Shown piece after piece: positions 44,444 to 52,735 of a DNA stretch of 64,000 bases (position 1 is its first letter; the number at the start of each line of letters is the position of its first letter). The notes beneath the pieces were generated by a model. It saw only the letters and a list, made by a program, of their open reading frames with translations. It did not search any database and was not told the origin of the DNA. Origin of the DNA: Paenibacillus sanguinis 2301083 = DSM 16941 (GTDB lineage Bacteria > Bacillota > Bacilli > Paenibacillales > Paenibacillaceae); NCBI RefSeq assembly GCF_000374825.1, contig NZ_KB895383.1, positions 173,262 through 237,261 of the forward strand, given 5' to 3'. The position numbers and the translations under genes are program-made.

Positions 44444-45274
44444 ATGCGCAAAACCCGATTGATTTCGCAAATCATCGTGTACACGTTGCTGCTGGTCGGG
44501 GCTTGCTTCTGCCTGTTGCCGTTGTTCTGGCTGGTACGCAGCTCGCTAATGACCTCGATGCAAATTTTTGAGATGCCGCCAAGGTGGATTCCATCTCCGT
44601 TTCGCTGGGAGAACTATGTAGAAGCGCTGACGACTATCGATTTCTTCCGTTTCTTCCGCAACACGGTGACGATCACATTGTTATGCCTGATGGGAGCGCT
44701 GATCGGCAGCTCATTGGGTGCTTACAGCTACGCTCGGCTCAACTGGCCGGGGAAGCGGTTCTTTTTTGGCTTATTGCTGGCCAGCATGATGCTGCCGAGC
44801 GCTGTAACGCTTATTCCTACGTTCATCGGATGGAAGTTCGCTGGCCTGATCAATACGTACGTTCCATTGATTTTGCCGATCTGGTTCGGCTCCGCCTTTG
44901 ATATCTTTCTGCTAAGGCAGTTTTACGCCAGTATCCCTCGGGATTTGGATGAAGCAGCTTATGTAGACGGCGCCGGGCCATGGACGGTCTTCTCCCGGGT
45001 AATTATCCCTTTGTCAAAGCCTCCGCTTATCGTGATCGGGCTGTTCTCCTTCATGAATACCTGGAACGATTTTATGGGGCCTCTGGTGTATTTGAACGAG
45101 GAGAAGAAATTTACCGTGGCGCTGGGTCTGCAAATGTTCCAGTCCTTGCATAGTGCCCAGTGGCATTTGCTGATGGCAGCTTCGACCGTCGTCATTCTGC
45201 CTGTCATCGTGGTGTTCTTTATCGGCCAACGTTATTTTATCGAGGGTATTGCCTTAACGGGGATGAAGGGATGA
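44444..45274 (+). CDS. ABC transporter permease (UgpE/AraQ type)
   Basis: About 276 residues, six predicted helices, EAA motif LDEAAYVDGAGPWTVFSRVI. ATG 44444 stands 4 bases after the previous stop, with GAGGTG from the end of that gene as its RBS; an ATG at 44423 is in frame but lacks one. Completes the CUT1 importer apart from the shared ATPase. Confidence 0.9.
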   Translation: MRKTRLISQIIVYTLLLVGACFCLLPLFWLVRSSLMTSMQIFEMPPRWIPSPFRWENYVEALTTIDFFRFFRNTVTITLLCLMGALIGSSLGAYSYARLNWPGKRFFFGLLLASMMLPSAVTLIPTFIGWKFAGLINTYVPLILPIWFGSAFDIFLLRQFYASIPRDLDEAAYVDGAGPWTVFSRVIIPLSKPPLIVIGLFSFMNTWNDFMGPLVYLNEEKKFTVALGLQMFQSLHSAQWHLLMAASTVVILPVIVVFFIGQRYFIEGIALTGMKG

Positions 45275-45354
45275 AGGGAAAACAATGACCTGAAGGTGAT
45301 CCAACAATTGATTAGCTCATAGAAACTGCATGATTTGAAAGGAGTGTATATGTA

Positions 45355-46425
45355 GTGGAAGCTAGGCGATTACAGCAGGTCAGGAAAACAATGGAGGGCG
45401 AAGAGTTGGACGCTTTGCTGATCGCAAGCCCTTATAATCGCCGTTATGTAACGGGATTTACTGGTACAGCGGGGACGGTTGCCATTACGCGGGAGCAGGC
45501 CTGGCTGGTTACGGACTTCCGTTATACTCGCCAAGCCTTGCAGCAGGCGAAGCAAATGGAGGTAGTTCAGGCTGCGGGCGATCCCCTGGAGTGGATTGGG
45601 AAGCGATTGAGTGAAGCGGGGGTAAAGCGCCTGGGATTTGAGAAGCTGCATGTGACCTATGGGAATTATGAGGCCTGTCAGCAGCAGCTTCCCGGCATCG
45701 AACTCGTTCCTACGGAACATCTCATTGAGAAGCTGCGCAGCCGAAAGGATGAGCGGGAGCAGGAGTACATTCGCAAGGCGGTGGAGATTACGGATCAGGC
45801 CTTCGAGCATATTCTGGGTTATCTCAAGCCCGGGGTTACAGAACGGGACATCGCCGCCGAATTGGAATACTTCATGCGCACCCATGGTGCCGTATCCTCC
45901 GCTTATCCTACGATTATCGCTTCCGGAGTGCGCTCCTCACTGCCGCATGGCTTGGCCAGCGACAAAAAGCTGGGCTTGCACGAGTTCGTGACCATGGATT
46001 TTGGGGCGAGCTACGATGGGTATTGCTCGGATTTGACGCGAACGGTCTTCATCGGACGGCCAACCGAGCGGCACCGTGAGATGTATCGGGTCGTCCTGGA
46101 GGCCAATCAGTTAACTCTGGAGGGGCTTCAGCCTGGCATGACGGGTCAAGAGGGCGATTCGCTGGCCCGGGATTGTATCGCCGGCCATGGTTATGGCGAT
46201 TACTTTGGCCATGGACTGGGTCATGCCTTTGGTCTGGAAATTCATGAGCCGATGCGTCTGTCCCAGTCCACGCAGGAGGTGCTGGAGCCAGGGATGGTCA
46301 TGACGGTGGAGCCGGGGATTTACCTCCCAGACTTCGGCGGTGTTCGCATCGAGGATGATGTGCTGATTACGGAGCAGGGAATTGAAGTGCTGACCACCTC
46401 AAATAAGGAGCTCATCGTACTGTAG
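45355..46425 (+). CDS. Xaa-Pro aminopeptidase/dipeptidase (M24B)
   Basis: About 356 residues. N-terminal creatinase-like domain (RRYVTGFTGTAGTVAIT) and pita-bread peptidase domain with the metal ligands in MDFGASYDGYCSDLTRT (two Asp), GHGLGHAFGLEIHE (His), MTVEPGIY (Glu) and RIEDDVLIT (Glu). It cleaves dipeptides or peptides whose second residue is proline or hydroxyproline. GTG 45355 follows AAAGGAG by 10 bases. Within this island it would release free hydroxyproline from imported short peptides or glycopeptides. Confidence 0.92.
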   Translation: MEARRLQQVRKTMEGEELDALLIASPYNRRYVTGFTGTAGTVAITREQAWLVTDFRYTRQALQQAKQMEVVQAAGDPLEWIGKRLSEAGVKRLGFEKLHVTYGNYEACQQQLPGIELVPTEHLIEKLRSRKDEREQEYIRKAVEITDQAFEHILGYLKPGVTERDIAAELEYFMRTHGAVSSAYPTIIASGVRSSLPHGLASDKKLGLHEFVTMDFGASYDGYCSDLTRTVFIGRPTERHREMYRVVLEANQLTLEGLQPGMTGQEGDSLARDCIAGHGYGDYFGHGLGHAFGLEIHEPMRLSQSTQEVLEPGMVMTVEPGIYLPDFGGVRIEDDVLITEQGIEVLTTSNKELIVL

Positions 46426-46446
46426 AAAAGGAAGGAATGGGAGCCG

Positions 46447-47646
46447 ATGAATGCGGAAACGGCGGAAGTGGCTATCATTGGCGGGGGAATCATTGGGTTG
46501 TCCATCGCTTATTATGCAGCCAAAGCCGGTATGGATGTCGTTGTGCTGGAGCGTGGCGAGCTTGCCGGTGGTACTTCCTCAAAATGTGACGGCAATATTC
46601 TGGCCATTGACAAGGACCCCGGCTTCGATAGCCAGATGTCGCTGAAATCGCAGGCTTTGGTGTCCGAATGGGTCAAGGAGCTGGATGAGGAATTTGAGTA
46701 TCGCGCTCCCGGCAGTATTCTTGTCTGTGAGACTGAGCATGAGATGGAAGCCGCAGCCATCTGGGTGTCCCGCCAGCGGGAAGCCGGACTCCCTTTTCGC
46801 CTGCTGGACCGTAGGGACCTGCGGGAGGAATCCCCTTATTTGGCGGATGATCTGCTTGGGGGTCTGGAATGTGCCACGGATTCCACGGTTCATCCGGTGC
46901 TGCTGACCTACTCCTTGGCTGCGACAGCACGGCGGCATGGGGGCAGGCTACGTACACATACCCCGGTAAAAGCGCTGCTTCTGGAGGGAGGAAAGCGAAT
47001 TAAAGGGGTAGATACCACCTCTGGAGCCATTTATGCCAAGCACGTGGTGATTGCTGCGGGAGTATGGGCCAAGCAAATCGGCAGTATGGCCGGAATTGAT
47101 ATTCCCATTGAGCCAAGAAAAGGACATATTCTGGTAGCTTCCCGCTCGGCGAGCTTGGGCAAACGCAAGGTTATGGAATTTGGTTATCTGTTAAGCAAAT
47201 TTGGAGGAGAGCGCAACATCGAGGCCCGGTTGGAGCAATATGGCATCGCTCTCGTATATGAACCCACGGCTTCGCAAAATTTTCTTATCGGCTCAAGCCG
47301 TCAGTTTGCGGGGATGGATACCCGTGTTGATCAGGAGGTGATCCGCTTGATTGCGGAACGGGCCATCCGATTTTATCCGGGCCTGGAGCATATTCCACTG
47401 CTCCGCGCTTATGCGGGGCTTCGCCCGTGGACGCCCGATCATCTGCCTATCGTATCAGCTATTGATGAAATTCCGGGCTTGTACGTAGCTGCCGGGCATG
47501 AAGGTGATGGCATTAGCCTTGCTGCAGTCACCGGGAAGCTGATGAGCGAAATGCTAAGCGGAGCGGTGGAGACCTGTATTCCGGCAGAGCCGCTGCGTTA
47601 TGATCGCTTCCGCCTGGCTGGCTGCTGCGGGGAGGCTAAGGGATGA
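46447..47646 (+). CDS. FAD-dependent D-hydroxyproline dehydrogenase catalytic subunit (DAO/HcnC-like)
   Basis: About 399 residues. FAD motif VAIIGGGIIGLSIAYYAAK and GELAGGTSSKCDG at the start; DAO C-terminus AYAGLRPWTPDHLPIVSAID and GHEGDGISLAAVTGKL. This is the DadA/HcnC-like group. With the HcnB-like and two iron-sulphur proteins at 52128-53967 it forms the multi-subunit enzyme that oxidises cis-4-hydroxy-D-proline to pyrroline-4-hydroxy-2-carboxylate, as described for Pseudomonas. Its stop overlaps the epimerase start (ATGA). Assignment rests on the gene set. Confidence 0.85.
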   Translation: MNAETAEVAIIGGGIIGLSIAYYAAKAGMDVVVLERGELAGGTSSKCDGNILAIDKDPGFDSQMSLKSQALVSEWVKELDEEFEYRAPGSILVCETEHEMEAAAIWVSRQREAGLPFRLLDRRDLREESPYLADDLLGGLECATDSTVHPVLLTYSLAATARRHGGRLRTHTPVKALLLEGGKRIKGVDTTSGAIYAKHVVIAAGVWAKQIGSMAGIDIPIEPRKGHILVASRSASLGKRKVMEFGYLLSKFGGERNIEARLEQYGIALVYEPTASQNFLIGSSRQFAGMDTRVDQEVIRLIAERAIRFYPGLEHIPLLRAYAGLRPWTPDHLPIVSAIDEIPGLYVAAGHEGDGISLAAVTGKLMSEMLSGAVETCIPAEPLRYDRFRLAGCCGEAKG

Positions 47647-48650
47647 GCGTAACATTTTCAAGAATGATTCACACGATTGATACCCATACCGGCGGCAATC
47701 CAACACGCACCATCGTCAGCGGAGCACCCGAGCTGCTGGGCCAGACGATGGCCGAGAAGATGGATTACATGTCCCGTCATTATGATCATTTCCGGTCGGC
47801 CATGATGCTGGAGCCACGTGGACATGAAGTCATGTCCGGCTGCGTGCTTACCCCGCCTTGTGACGAACGGGCCGATGTAGGCGTGGTATTTATCGAAACC
47901 GGAGGATATTTGCCAATGTGCGGGCATGATACGATCGGCCTTTGCACCGCGCTGATTGAGGGCGGCGTGTACCCGGAGAGTACAGAGCTGCTGCGACTGG
48001 ATACCCCGGCAGGCCTGGTAGAGGCCCGGCTTGTGATTGAAAAGGGCAAGGTGCAGGAGGTGTGTTTTACAAATATTCCTTCTTTCTTATATCAGCAAGG
48101 GGTGCGGGTAGAGGTGGAAGGGCACGGGGAAGTATCCGTTGATATTGCTTATGGAGGCAACTTCTACGGCTTGGTCGATGCTCGTTCACTGGGGCTGGAG
48201 CTTCTGCCCCACCGGGGAGCAGATATTATTCGCACAGCCGTCGCTATTCGTGAAGCAGTGAACCGGGAGCTGGAAATTGTACATCCTGAAATTCCATTGA
48301 TTCGCGGATTAACGCACATCGAGTTTTACAGTGATCCTGTGTCTTCACAGGCACATTGCCGCAATACTGTGGTTGTACCTCCAGGCGGGATTGACCGCTC
48401 TCCCTGCGGGACGGGGACCTCGGCCAAAATTGCCGTGCTTTATGCCAAGAAGGAGATCGGGCTGGGGGAGGAGTTCGTGCATGAGAGCATCGTAGGCTCG
48501 CTATTTCGGGCTGTGGCGGTGGAGGAATCCAGCGTAGGAGGTTATCCCGCCATCGTGCCCCGTATTTCCGGGTCAGCCTGGATCACAGGCTTCCACCAAT
48601 TTGTTTGGCAGGAGCAGGATGCGTTAAAGCGTGGTTTCTTTCTGAAGTAG
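47643..48650 (+). CDS. 4-hydroxyproline 2-epimerase (proline racemase family)
   Basis: About 335 residues. Both catalytic cysteines of the family are present: Cys93 in PMCGHDTIG and Cys255 in SPCGTGTSAK, the Cys/Cys pattern of proline racemase and hydroxyproline 2-epimerase as opposed to the Cys/Thr dehydratases. It converts trans-4-hydroxy-L-proline to cis-4-hydroxy-D-proline, the substrate of the dehydrogenase encoded next to it. Start ATG overlaps the previous stop by 4 bases. Epimerase is preferred over proline racemase because of the neighbours. Confidence 0.88.
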   Translation: MSVTFSRMIHTIDTHTGGNPTRTIVSGAPELLGQTMAEKMDYMSRHYDHFRSAMMLEPRGHEVMSGCVLTPPCDERADVGVVFIETGGYLPMCGHDTIGLCTALIEGGVYPESTELLRLDTPAGLVEARLVIEKGKVQEVCFTNIPSFLYQQGVRVEVEGHGEVSVDIAYGGNFYGLVDARSLGLELLPHRGADIIRTAVAIREAVNRELEIVHPEIPLIRGLTHIEFYSDPVSSQAHCRNTVVVPPGGIDRSPCGTGTSAKIAVLYAKKEIGLGEEFVHESIVGSLFRAVAVEESSVGGYPAIVPRISGSAWITGFHQFVWQEQDALKRGFFLK

Positions 48651-48678
48651 CTTATTTTCATAGTTGCGGGGGCTGGAT

Positions 48679-49713
48679 ATGCAATTAAAAAGATGGTACG
48701 GGGCAATCGATGTTCATTCCGGGGGTCAGCCTTTGCGAATTATTACCGGCGGCCTGCCCCCTTTGGCGGGAGCCACCTTGTTGGAGAAGGGGGAAAGCTT
48801 CCGCGAGCACTACGATATGGCAAGAAGGCTGCTGTTAGCCGAGCCGCGCGGGCATTACGGGATGACCGGCGCAGTGGTGACCGCACCCATGACAGAGGGA
48901 GCCAAGCTTGGCTTGTTGTTCTTGAACCAGCAAGGCCAGGAGGCCATCAGCGGGACGGGGATTTTTGGCGTCATGACCGCTTGGCTGGCAACGGGGCAAC
49001 TTAGTCCTGAAGAAGCAGCTGCCGGATTGAGGGTGGATTGTCCGGCGGGAAGCGTCAAAGCCATGGTCAAGGCTGGCAAAGATCAGGATATAGACTCAGT
49101 TACGGTTCAGAGTGTCCCTAGCCTTGCCTATGCGGGTCCAATCATGGTCTGTCTCCAAGGAAGCGAAGTACGGGTGGACATTGCGTATAGCGGAGAATTT
49201 TATGCGGTGGTGGATATCTCCTCCCTATGGAGGGAGTCCGACGACACTGTTCCACTAGCATGGCTGCGGGAATGGGCCAGCACCGTACGGAAGGAGGTCG
49301 AAGCGCGGCATAGCTTGAAGCATCCGCTGCCAGGCTGGAAGGGTGGGGTATACGGGGTATTCTTTTATCGTAAAGCAACGCTCTTGGCCCTTGCCGTTCC
49401 AAAACGACGTACCTACCGAAGCACAACGGTGTTTGGGGGAGATGGAGGGCAGGTGGACCGTTCCCCTGGAGGGACAGGGATATGCGCACATCTGGCGGTC
49501 CTGCAGAAGCGGGGTTTGCTTCATCCGGGGGAAGAGGTGCTGTATAGGGGCATTAGCGGCGGCGAGGCAAACGGCAGTATTACGGCGGGAACGACCGCTT
49601 ACGGCTGTCAGGCCGTGCTGCCGCAAATCACAGGGGACGCCTGTGTTCTGGGCTTTATGAACTTTGTGCTTGATCCTTCTGATCCGTTCGCCGAAGGTTT
49701 TACAATTTATTAA
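48679..49713 (+). CDS. Proline racemase-like paralogue lacking both catalytic cysteines
   Basis: About 344 residues, full length for the family and clearly homologous throughout (IDVHSGGQPLRIITGGLPP, YSGEFYAVVD, GGQVDRSPGGTGICAH). The first catalytic Cys is replaced by Ser91 (EAISGTGIFG) and the second by Gly264 (SPGGTG). Known variants are Cys/Cys, Cys/Thr and Ser/Cys; Ser/Gly would remove the second base. It could catalyse a dehydration or another one-base reaction, or be a non-catalytic partner of the epimerase. ATG 48679 after GCGGGGG; TTG 48664 is an alternative. Between epimerase and deaminase genes in the same operon. Confidence 0.82.
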   Translation: MQLKRWYGAIDVHSGGQPLRIITGGLPPLAGATLLEKGESFREHYDMARRLLLAEPRGHYGMTGAVVTAPMTEGAKLGLLFLNQQGQEAISGTGIFGVMTAWLATGQLSPEEAAAGLRVDCPAGSVKAMVKAGKDQDIDSVTVQSVPSLAYAGPIMVCLQGSEVRVDIAYSGEFYAVVDISSLWRESDDTVPLAWLREWASTVRKEVEARHSLKHPLPGWKGGVYGVFFYRKATLLALAVPKRRTYRSTTVFGGDGGQVDRSPGGTGICAHLAVLQKRGLLHPGEEVLYRGISGGEANGSITAGTTAYGCQAVLPQITGDACVLGFMNFVLDPSDPFAEGFTIY

Positions 49714-49759
49714 ATAAATGATTTATATCATTAATTTATGATGAGGGGAGCGTTTCTTA

Positions 49760-50650
49760 ATGCCGAAGTTCGAAGGGGTTTATGTTGCCCTTGTTACACC
49801 ATTCACTTCTAGTTATGAGGTGGATTATAAACGTCTGGCCGAACTGTGCCACTGGCTTATTGAACAAGGCATTCATGGTCTTGTTCCCACTGGTTCTCTG
49901 GGGGAATATGCCACCATGAGTGACGGGGAACGGGCTAAAGTTGTTGAAACTGTCATTGAAGCTTCTGCCGGACGCGTACCTGTAGTAGTTGGCTCGGCAG
50001 CGCCATCTACAAGGCAGGCCATAAGCTGGGTAGAACATGCCAAGGCTTCGGGCGCCGCAGGCGTCATGGCGTTGCCCCCCATTAATTACCGCCCGCTAGA
50101 GCATGAGGTTATTGCCCATTATGAGGCACTTAATGAGGTAGGACTTCCGATTATCGCCTACAATAACCCCCATGATTACAAGGTGGATTTAACGCCGCAG
50201 CTATTGGCTCAATTATCCCGGCTAGAGCACATCGTAGCGGTTAAGGAATTCTCTGGCGATATTCGCCGGGTGCACGATATTCAGACACTAACCCATTTGG
50301 ACGTGATGATCGGCGTGGATGATCTTGCTATGGAAGGGGGGTTATTCGGTGCCACAGGCTGGATTTCCGGCGTGCCCAATGCCTTGCCGAAGGAGGGAGT
50401 AGAACTGTTCCAACTGGCGAAGCAAGGGAAGATCCAGGAAGCAACTGCTCTATACCGCAAGCTGCTTCCGCTGCTCCACTTCGATGCCAGCCCTCAGCTT
50501 GTTCAGTCCATCAAGTACATGATGGAGCTGGCAGGCTTCCCGGTCGGACCTACCCGCCCCCCGCGTCTAGCTTTGCCTGAGGCCCAATATGCAGCCGTCA
50601 AGCAGGCCTTTGCATTAGCTGCCGAAGAATATCAAGCTATTAAGGATTAA
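49760..50650 (+). CDS. DapA/NAL family pyrroline-4-hydroxy-2-carboxylate deaminase
   Basis: About 296 residues, TIM barrel. Class I aldolase residues are visible: Tyr in AYNNPHDYK, Schiff-base lysine (about 162) in VAVKEFSGD and the GSLGEYATMS loop. DapA-family enzymes in hydroxyproline clusters deaminate pyrroline-4-hydroxy-2-carboxylate to 2-oxoglutarate semialdehyde and ammonia. Located between the racemase-like gene and the aldehyde dehydrogenase, it fits that step exactly; a dihydrodipicolinate synthase role is unlikely here. RBS GAGGGGAG. Confidence 0.87.
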   Translation: MPKFEGVYVALVTPFTSSYEVDYKRLAELCHWLIEQGIHGLVPTGSLGEYATMSDGERAKVVETVIEASAGRVPVVVGSAAPSTRQAISWVEHAKASGAAGVMALPPINYRPLEHEVIAHYEALNEVGLPIIAYNNPHDYKVDLTPQLLAQLSRLEHIVAVKEFSGDIRRVHDIQTLTHLDVMIGVDDLAMEGGLFGATGWISGVPNALPKEGVELFQLAKQGKIQEATALYRKLLPLLHFDASPQLVQSIKYMMELAGFPVGPTRPPRLALPEAQYAAVKQAFALAAEEYQAIKD

Positions 50651-50670
50651 GACAAGGGAGGGGTGATATC

Positions 50671-52113
50671 ATGCACATGCACAGCCGCAATTGGATTGGA
50701 GGAGAATGGAGCTTGCCTGCTGCAGGTGAGGCAGTGGTGCTTAATCCCTCGAACATCCACGAAGAGATGGGGCTGCTCCACCTCTCGGACGGCGCCGCAG
50801 CGATTCAGGCGGGTCAAGCGGCTCGCACAGCTTTCGCTACCTGGTCCCGGCTGACCGGTGCGGCTCGGGCCGAGCATCTGCACCGATTGGCAGCGGCACT
50901 GGAGGCCAAGCTGGAAGAGGTTGCGCAGTTGGCCAGCCGGGAAATGGGCAAGCCGATTAGTGAAATGCGCGGCGAAGTGATGCGCGGGGTTCATCTGCTG
51001 CGTTATTATGCCGCGGAAGGTGTCCGCGCAGAGGGTGCGGTGATTCCCGCCAGCGAGGCTAATGTATTGCAGTTCACAAGAAGGGTGCCGCTGGGCACGG
51101 TTGCTGTAATTACGCCCTGGAATTTTCCTGTAGCGATTCCCCTCTGGAAGATCGCCCCAGCATTGATCTGCGGCAATACCGTCATCTGGAAGCCGGCAGA
51201 ATCGGCGTCCTTAACTGCCACCAGGCTGGTGGAGATTTTTGCTGAGGCGGGGCTTCCTCCCGGTGTTATTAATCTGGTCATTGGCAAGGGGAGTGTCATC
51301 GGCGGACCACTGCTGGAGCAAGCGGCTATAGATGCGGTGAGCTTTACAGGGTCTACGGTGACCGGGACGCATGTTGCCCAGGTATGCGCGCGACGCAATA
51401 TCAAATATCAGACGGAAATGGGCGGCAAAAATGCCGCCGTCGTACTTAATGATGCCGATTTGGAGCAGGCGATTCCTCTGATTGTCAGCGGTGCGTTTCG
51501 CTCGGCAGGGCAGAAATGTACGGCGACGAGCCGTATTGTGGTGCAATCGGGAATTTATACTGCCTTTACTGAAGCTTTAGCGAAGGCCGTTGCCAAGCTC
51601 AGGGTGGCTCCGGCCCTGGATCCGGAAGCTTATCTGGGTCCCGTAGCTTCAGCCAGTCAACAGCAGTCCGTGAATTCCTACGTCCAGATAGCTTTGGAGC
51701 AAGCGGAGGTCGTAGCTCAAGGCCCGGCTGCAACAGGCGGTTTGGCCGGGTACTATGTCCGGCCGCTGGTTGTTGCAGGGCTGACGGCGAAGCATCCACT
51801 GGTTCAGGAGGAGATTTTTGGACCGGTAGCTGTGGTGCTGGAGGCTGCGGACTTTGCAGAGGCTGTCGCTTTGTGCAATGCCTCCGTATACGGCTTGAGC
51901 GCTTCCTTATTTACTCGTGATTTGTCCTACGCTCATCGCTTTTTGCAGGAAGCCGAAGCAGGTATGGTACGCGTTAACCAGGAGACGGCAGGGGTGGAAT
52001 ACCAGTCGCCTTTTGGCGGTATGAAGCTCTCCAGCTCGCATACGCGCGAACAGGGTCAGAGCGCACTGGAATTTTATACGGAGCTGAAAACCTGCGCCAT
52101 TCGTTATTTCTAA
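50671..52113 (+). CDS. 2-oxoglutarate semialdehyde (2,5-dioxovalerate) dehydrogenase
   Basis: About 480 residues, ALDH fold. Catalytic Cys283 in SAGQKCTATSR, general base Glu in TEMGGKNAAVVL, cofactor loop FTGSTVTG and oxyanion region TPWNFPVAIPLWK. It would oxidise 2-oxoglutarate semialdehyde, the deaminase product, to 2-oxoglutarate for the TCA cycle. ATG 50671 is preceded by GGGAGGGGTG at 5 bases; a second ATG follows two codons later. Catalysis is seen in motifs, substrate inferred from the pathway. Confidence 0.88.
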   Translation: MHMHSRNWIGGEWSLPAAGEAVVLNPSNIHEEMGLLHLSDGAAAIQAGQAARTAFATWSRLTGAARAEHLHRLAAALEAKLEEVAQLASREMGKPISEMRGEVMRGVHLLRYYAAEGVRAEGAVIPASEANVLQFTRRVPLGTVAVITPWNFPVAIPLWKIAPALICGNTVIWKPAESASLTATRLVEIFAEAGLPPGVINLVIGKGSVIGGPLLEQAAIDAVSFTGSTVTGTHVAQVCARRNIKYQTEMGGKNAAVVLNDADLEQAIPLIVSGAFRSAGQKCTATSRIVVQSGIYTAFTEALAKAVAKLRVAPALDPEAYLGPVASASQQQSVNSYVQIALEQAEVVAQGPAATGGLAGYYVRPLVVAGLTAKHPLVQEEIFGPVAVVLEAADFAEAVALCNASVYGLSASLFTRDLSYAHRFLQEAEAGMVRVNQETAGVEYQSPFGGMKLSSSHTREQGQSALEFYTELKTCAIRYF

Positions 52114-52127
52114 AGGAGGACATTGCC

Positions 52128-52400
52128 ATGCAGCCTTCATCGTTCATGATTTGTCGCTGTGAAGAAGTAACTCAGGAGCAATTGGAGCAGGCCTATGCAT
52201 CGGGCTGTCATACTGCACGACAGCTCAAGCTGAAGACCCGCTCGACCATGGGGGCGTGTCAGGGCCGGGTTTGTCGGCAAATTCTGGAGGCCTGGGTTCA
52301 TGCCCAGGCTCCCGGATTGTTGCCGGATGCTGAATCGCTGGCCTATCGCCCGCCCATTCGTCCGGTGACCTTCGGCCAACTGGCGAAGGAGGAGGGTTAG
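52128..52400 (+). CDS. BFD-like [2Fe-2S] subunit of D-hydroxyproline dehydrogenase
   Basis: About 90 residues. Cys9, Cys11, Cys44 and Cys49 in ICRCEEV and GACQGRVC form the Fer2_BFD cluster pattern C-x-C...C-x4-C. In other species this small domain is either fused to the HcnB-like subunit or separate, as here. RBS AAAGGAGG. It is followed by the second iron-sulphur subunit after 2 bases. Confidence 0.87.
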   Translation: MQPSSFMICRCEEVTQEQLEQAYASGCHTARQLKLKTRSTMGACQGRVCRQILEAWVHAQAPGLLPDAESLAYRPPIRPVTFGQLAKEEG

Positions 52401-52402
52401 CT

Positions 52403-52735
52403 ATGGAGCGCATCGTTAATCACCCGATTTTGGGGCCACGGAAAGACTCACGCCGGGAGGTAAGCTTTACTTTCAATGGACAGAGGCTCACAGGTCTGGA
52501 AGGAGAACCCGTGGCTGCTGCGCTGCTTGCAGCGGGAATACGCATATGGAGGCGACACGAAGAGTCGGGCAGCCCCCGCGGATTGTATTGCGCCATCGGA
52601 CATTGCATGGAGTGCCGCTTGCTTGTGGAAGGCATGGGACTGGCTCGCGCCTGCCTGACCCCGCTGAAAGCCAACATGCAGCTTGCCGAAGGACCACAGC
52701 TTCCCAATGAAATCACGGGGAGGAAGCTGACGTGA
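52403..52735 (+). CDS. Plant-type [2Fe-2S] subunit (HcnA-like)
   Basis: About 110 residues. Fer2_4 fold (VSFTFNGQRLTGLEGEPVAA) with cluster cysteines C63, C68, C71 and C84 (LYCAIGHCMEC, then RAC). This matches the alpha/HcnA-type electron-transfer subunit of heteromeric amine and imino-acid dehydrogenases. RBS GGAGGG. The stop overlaps the next GTG by four bases. Confidence 0.87.
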   Translation: MERIVNHPILGPRKDSRREVSFTFNGQRLTGLEGEPVAAALLAAGIRIWRRHEESGSPRGLYCAIGHCMECRLLVEGMGLARACLTPLKANMQLAEGPQLPNEITGRKLT

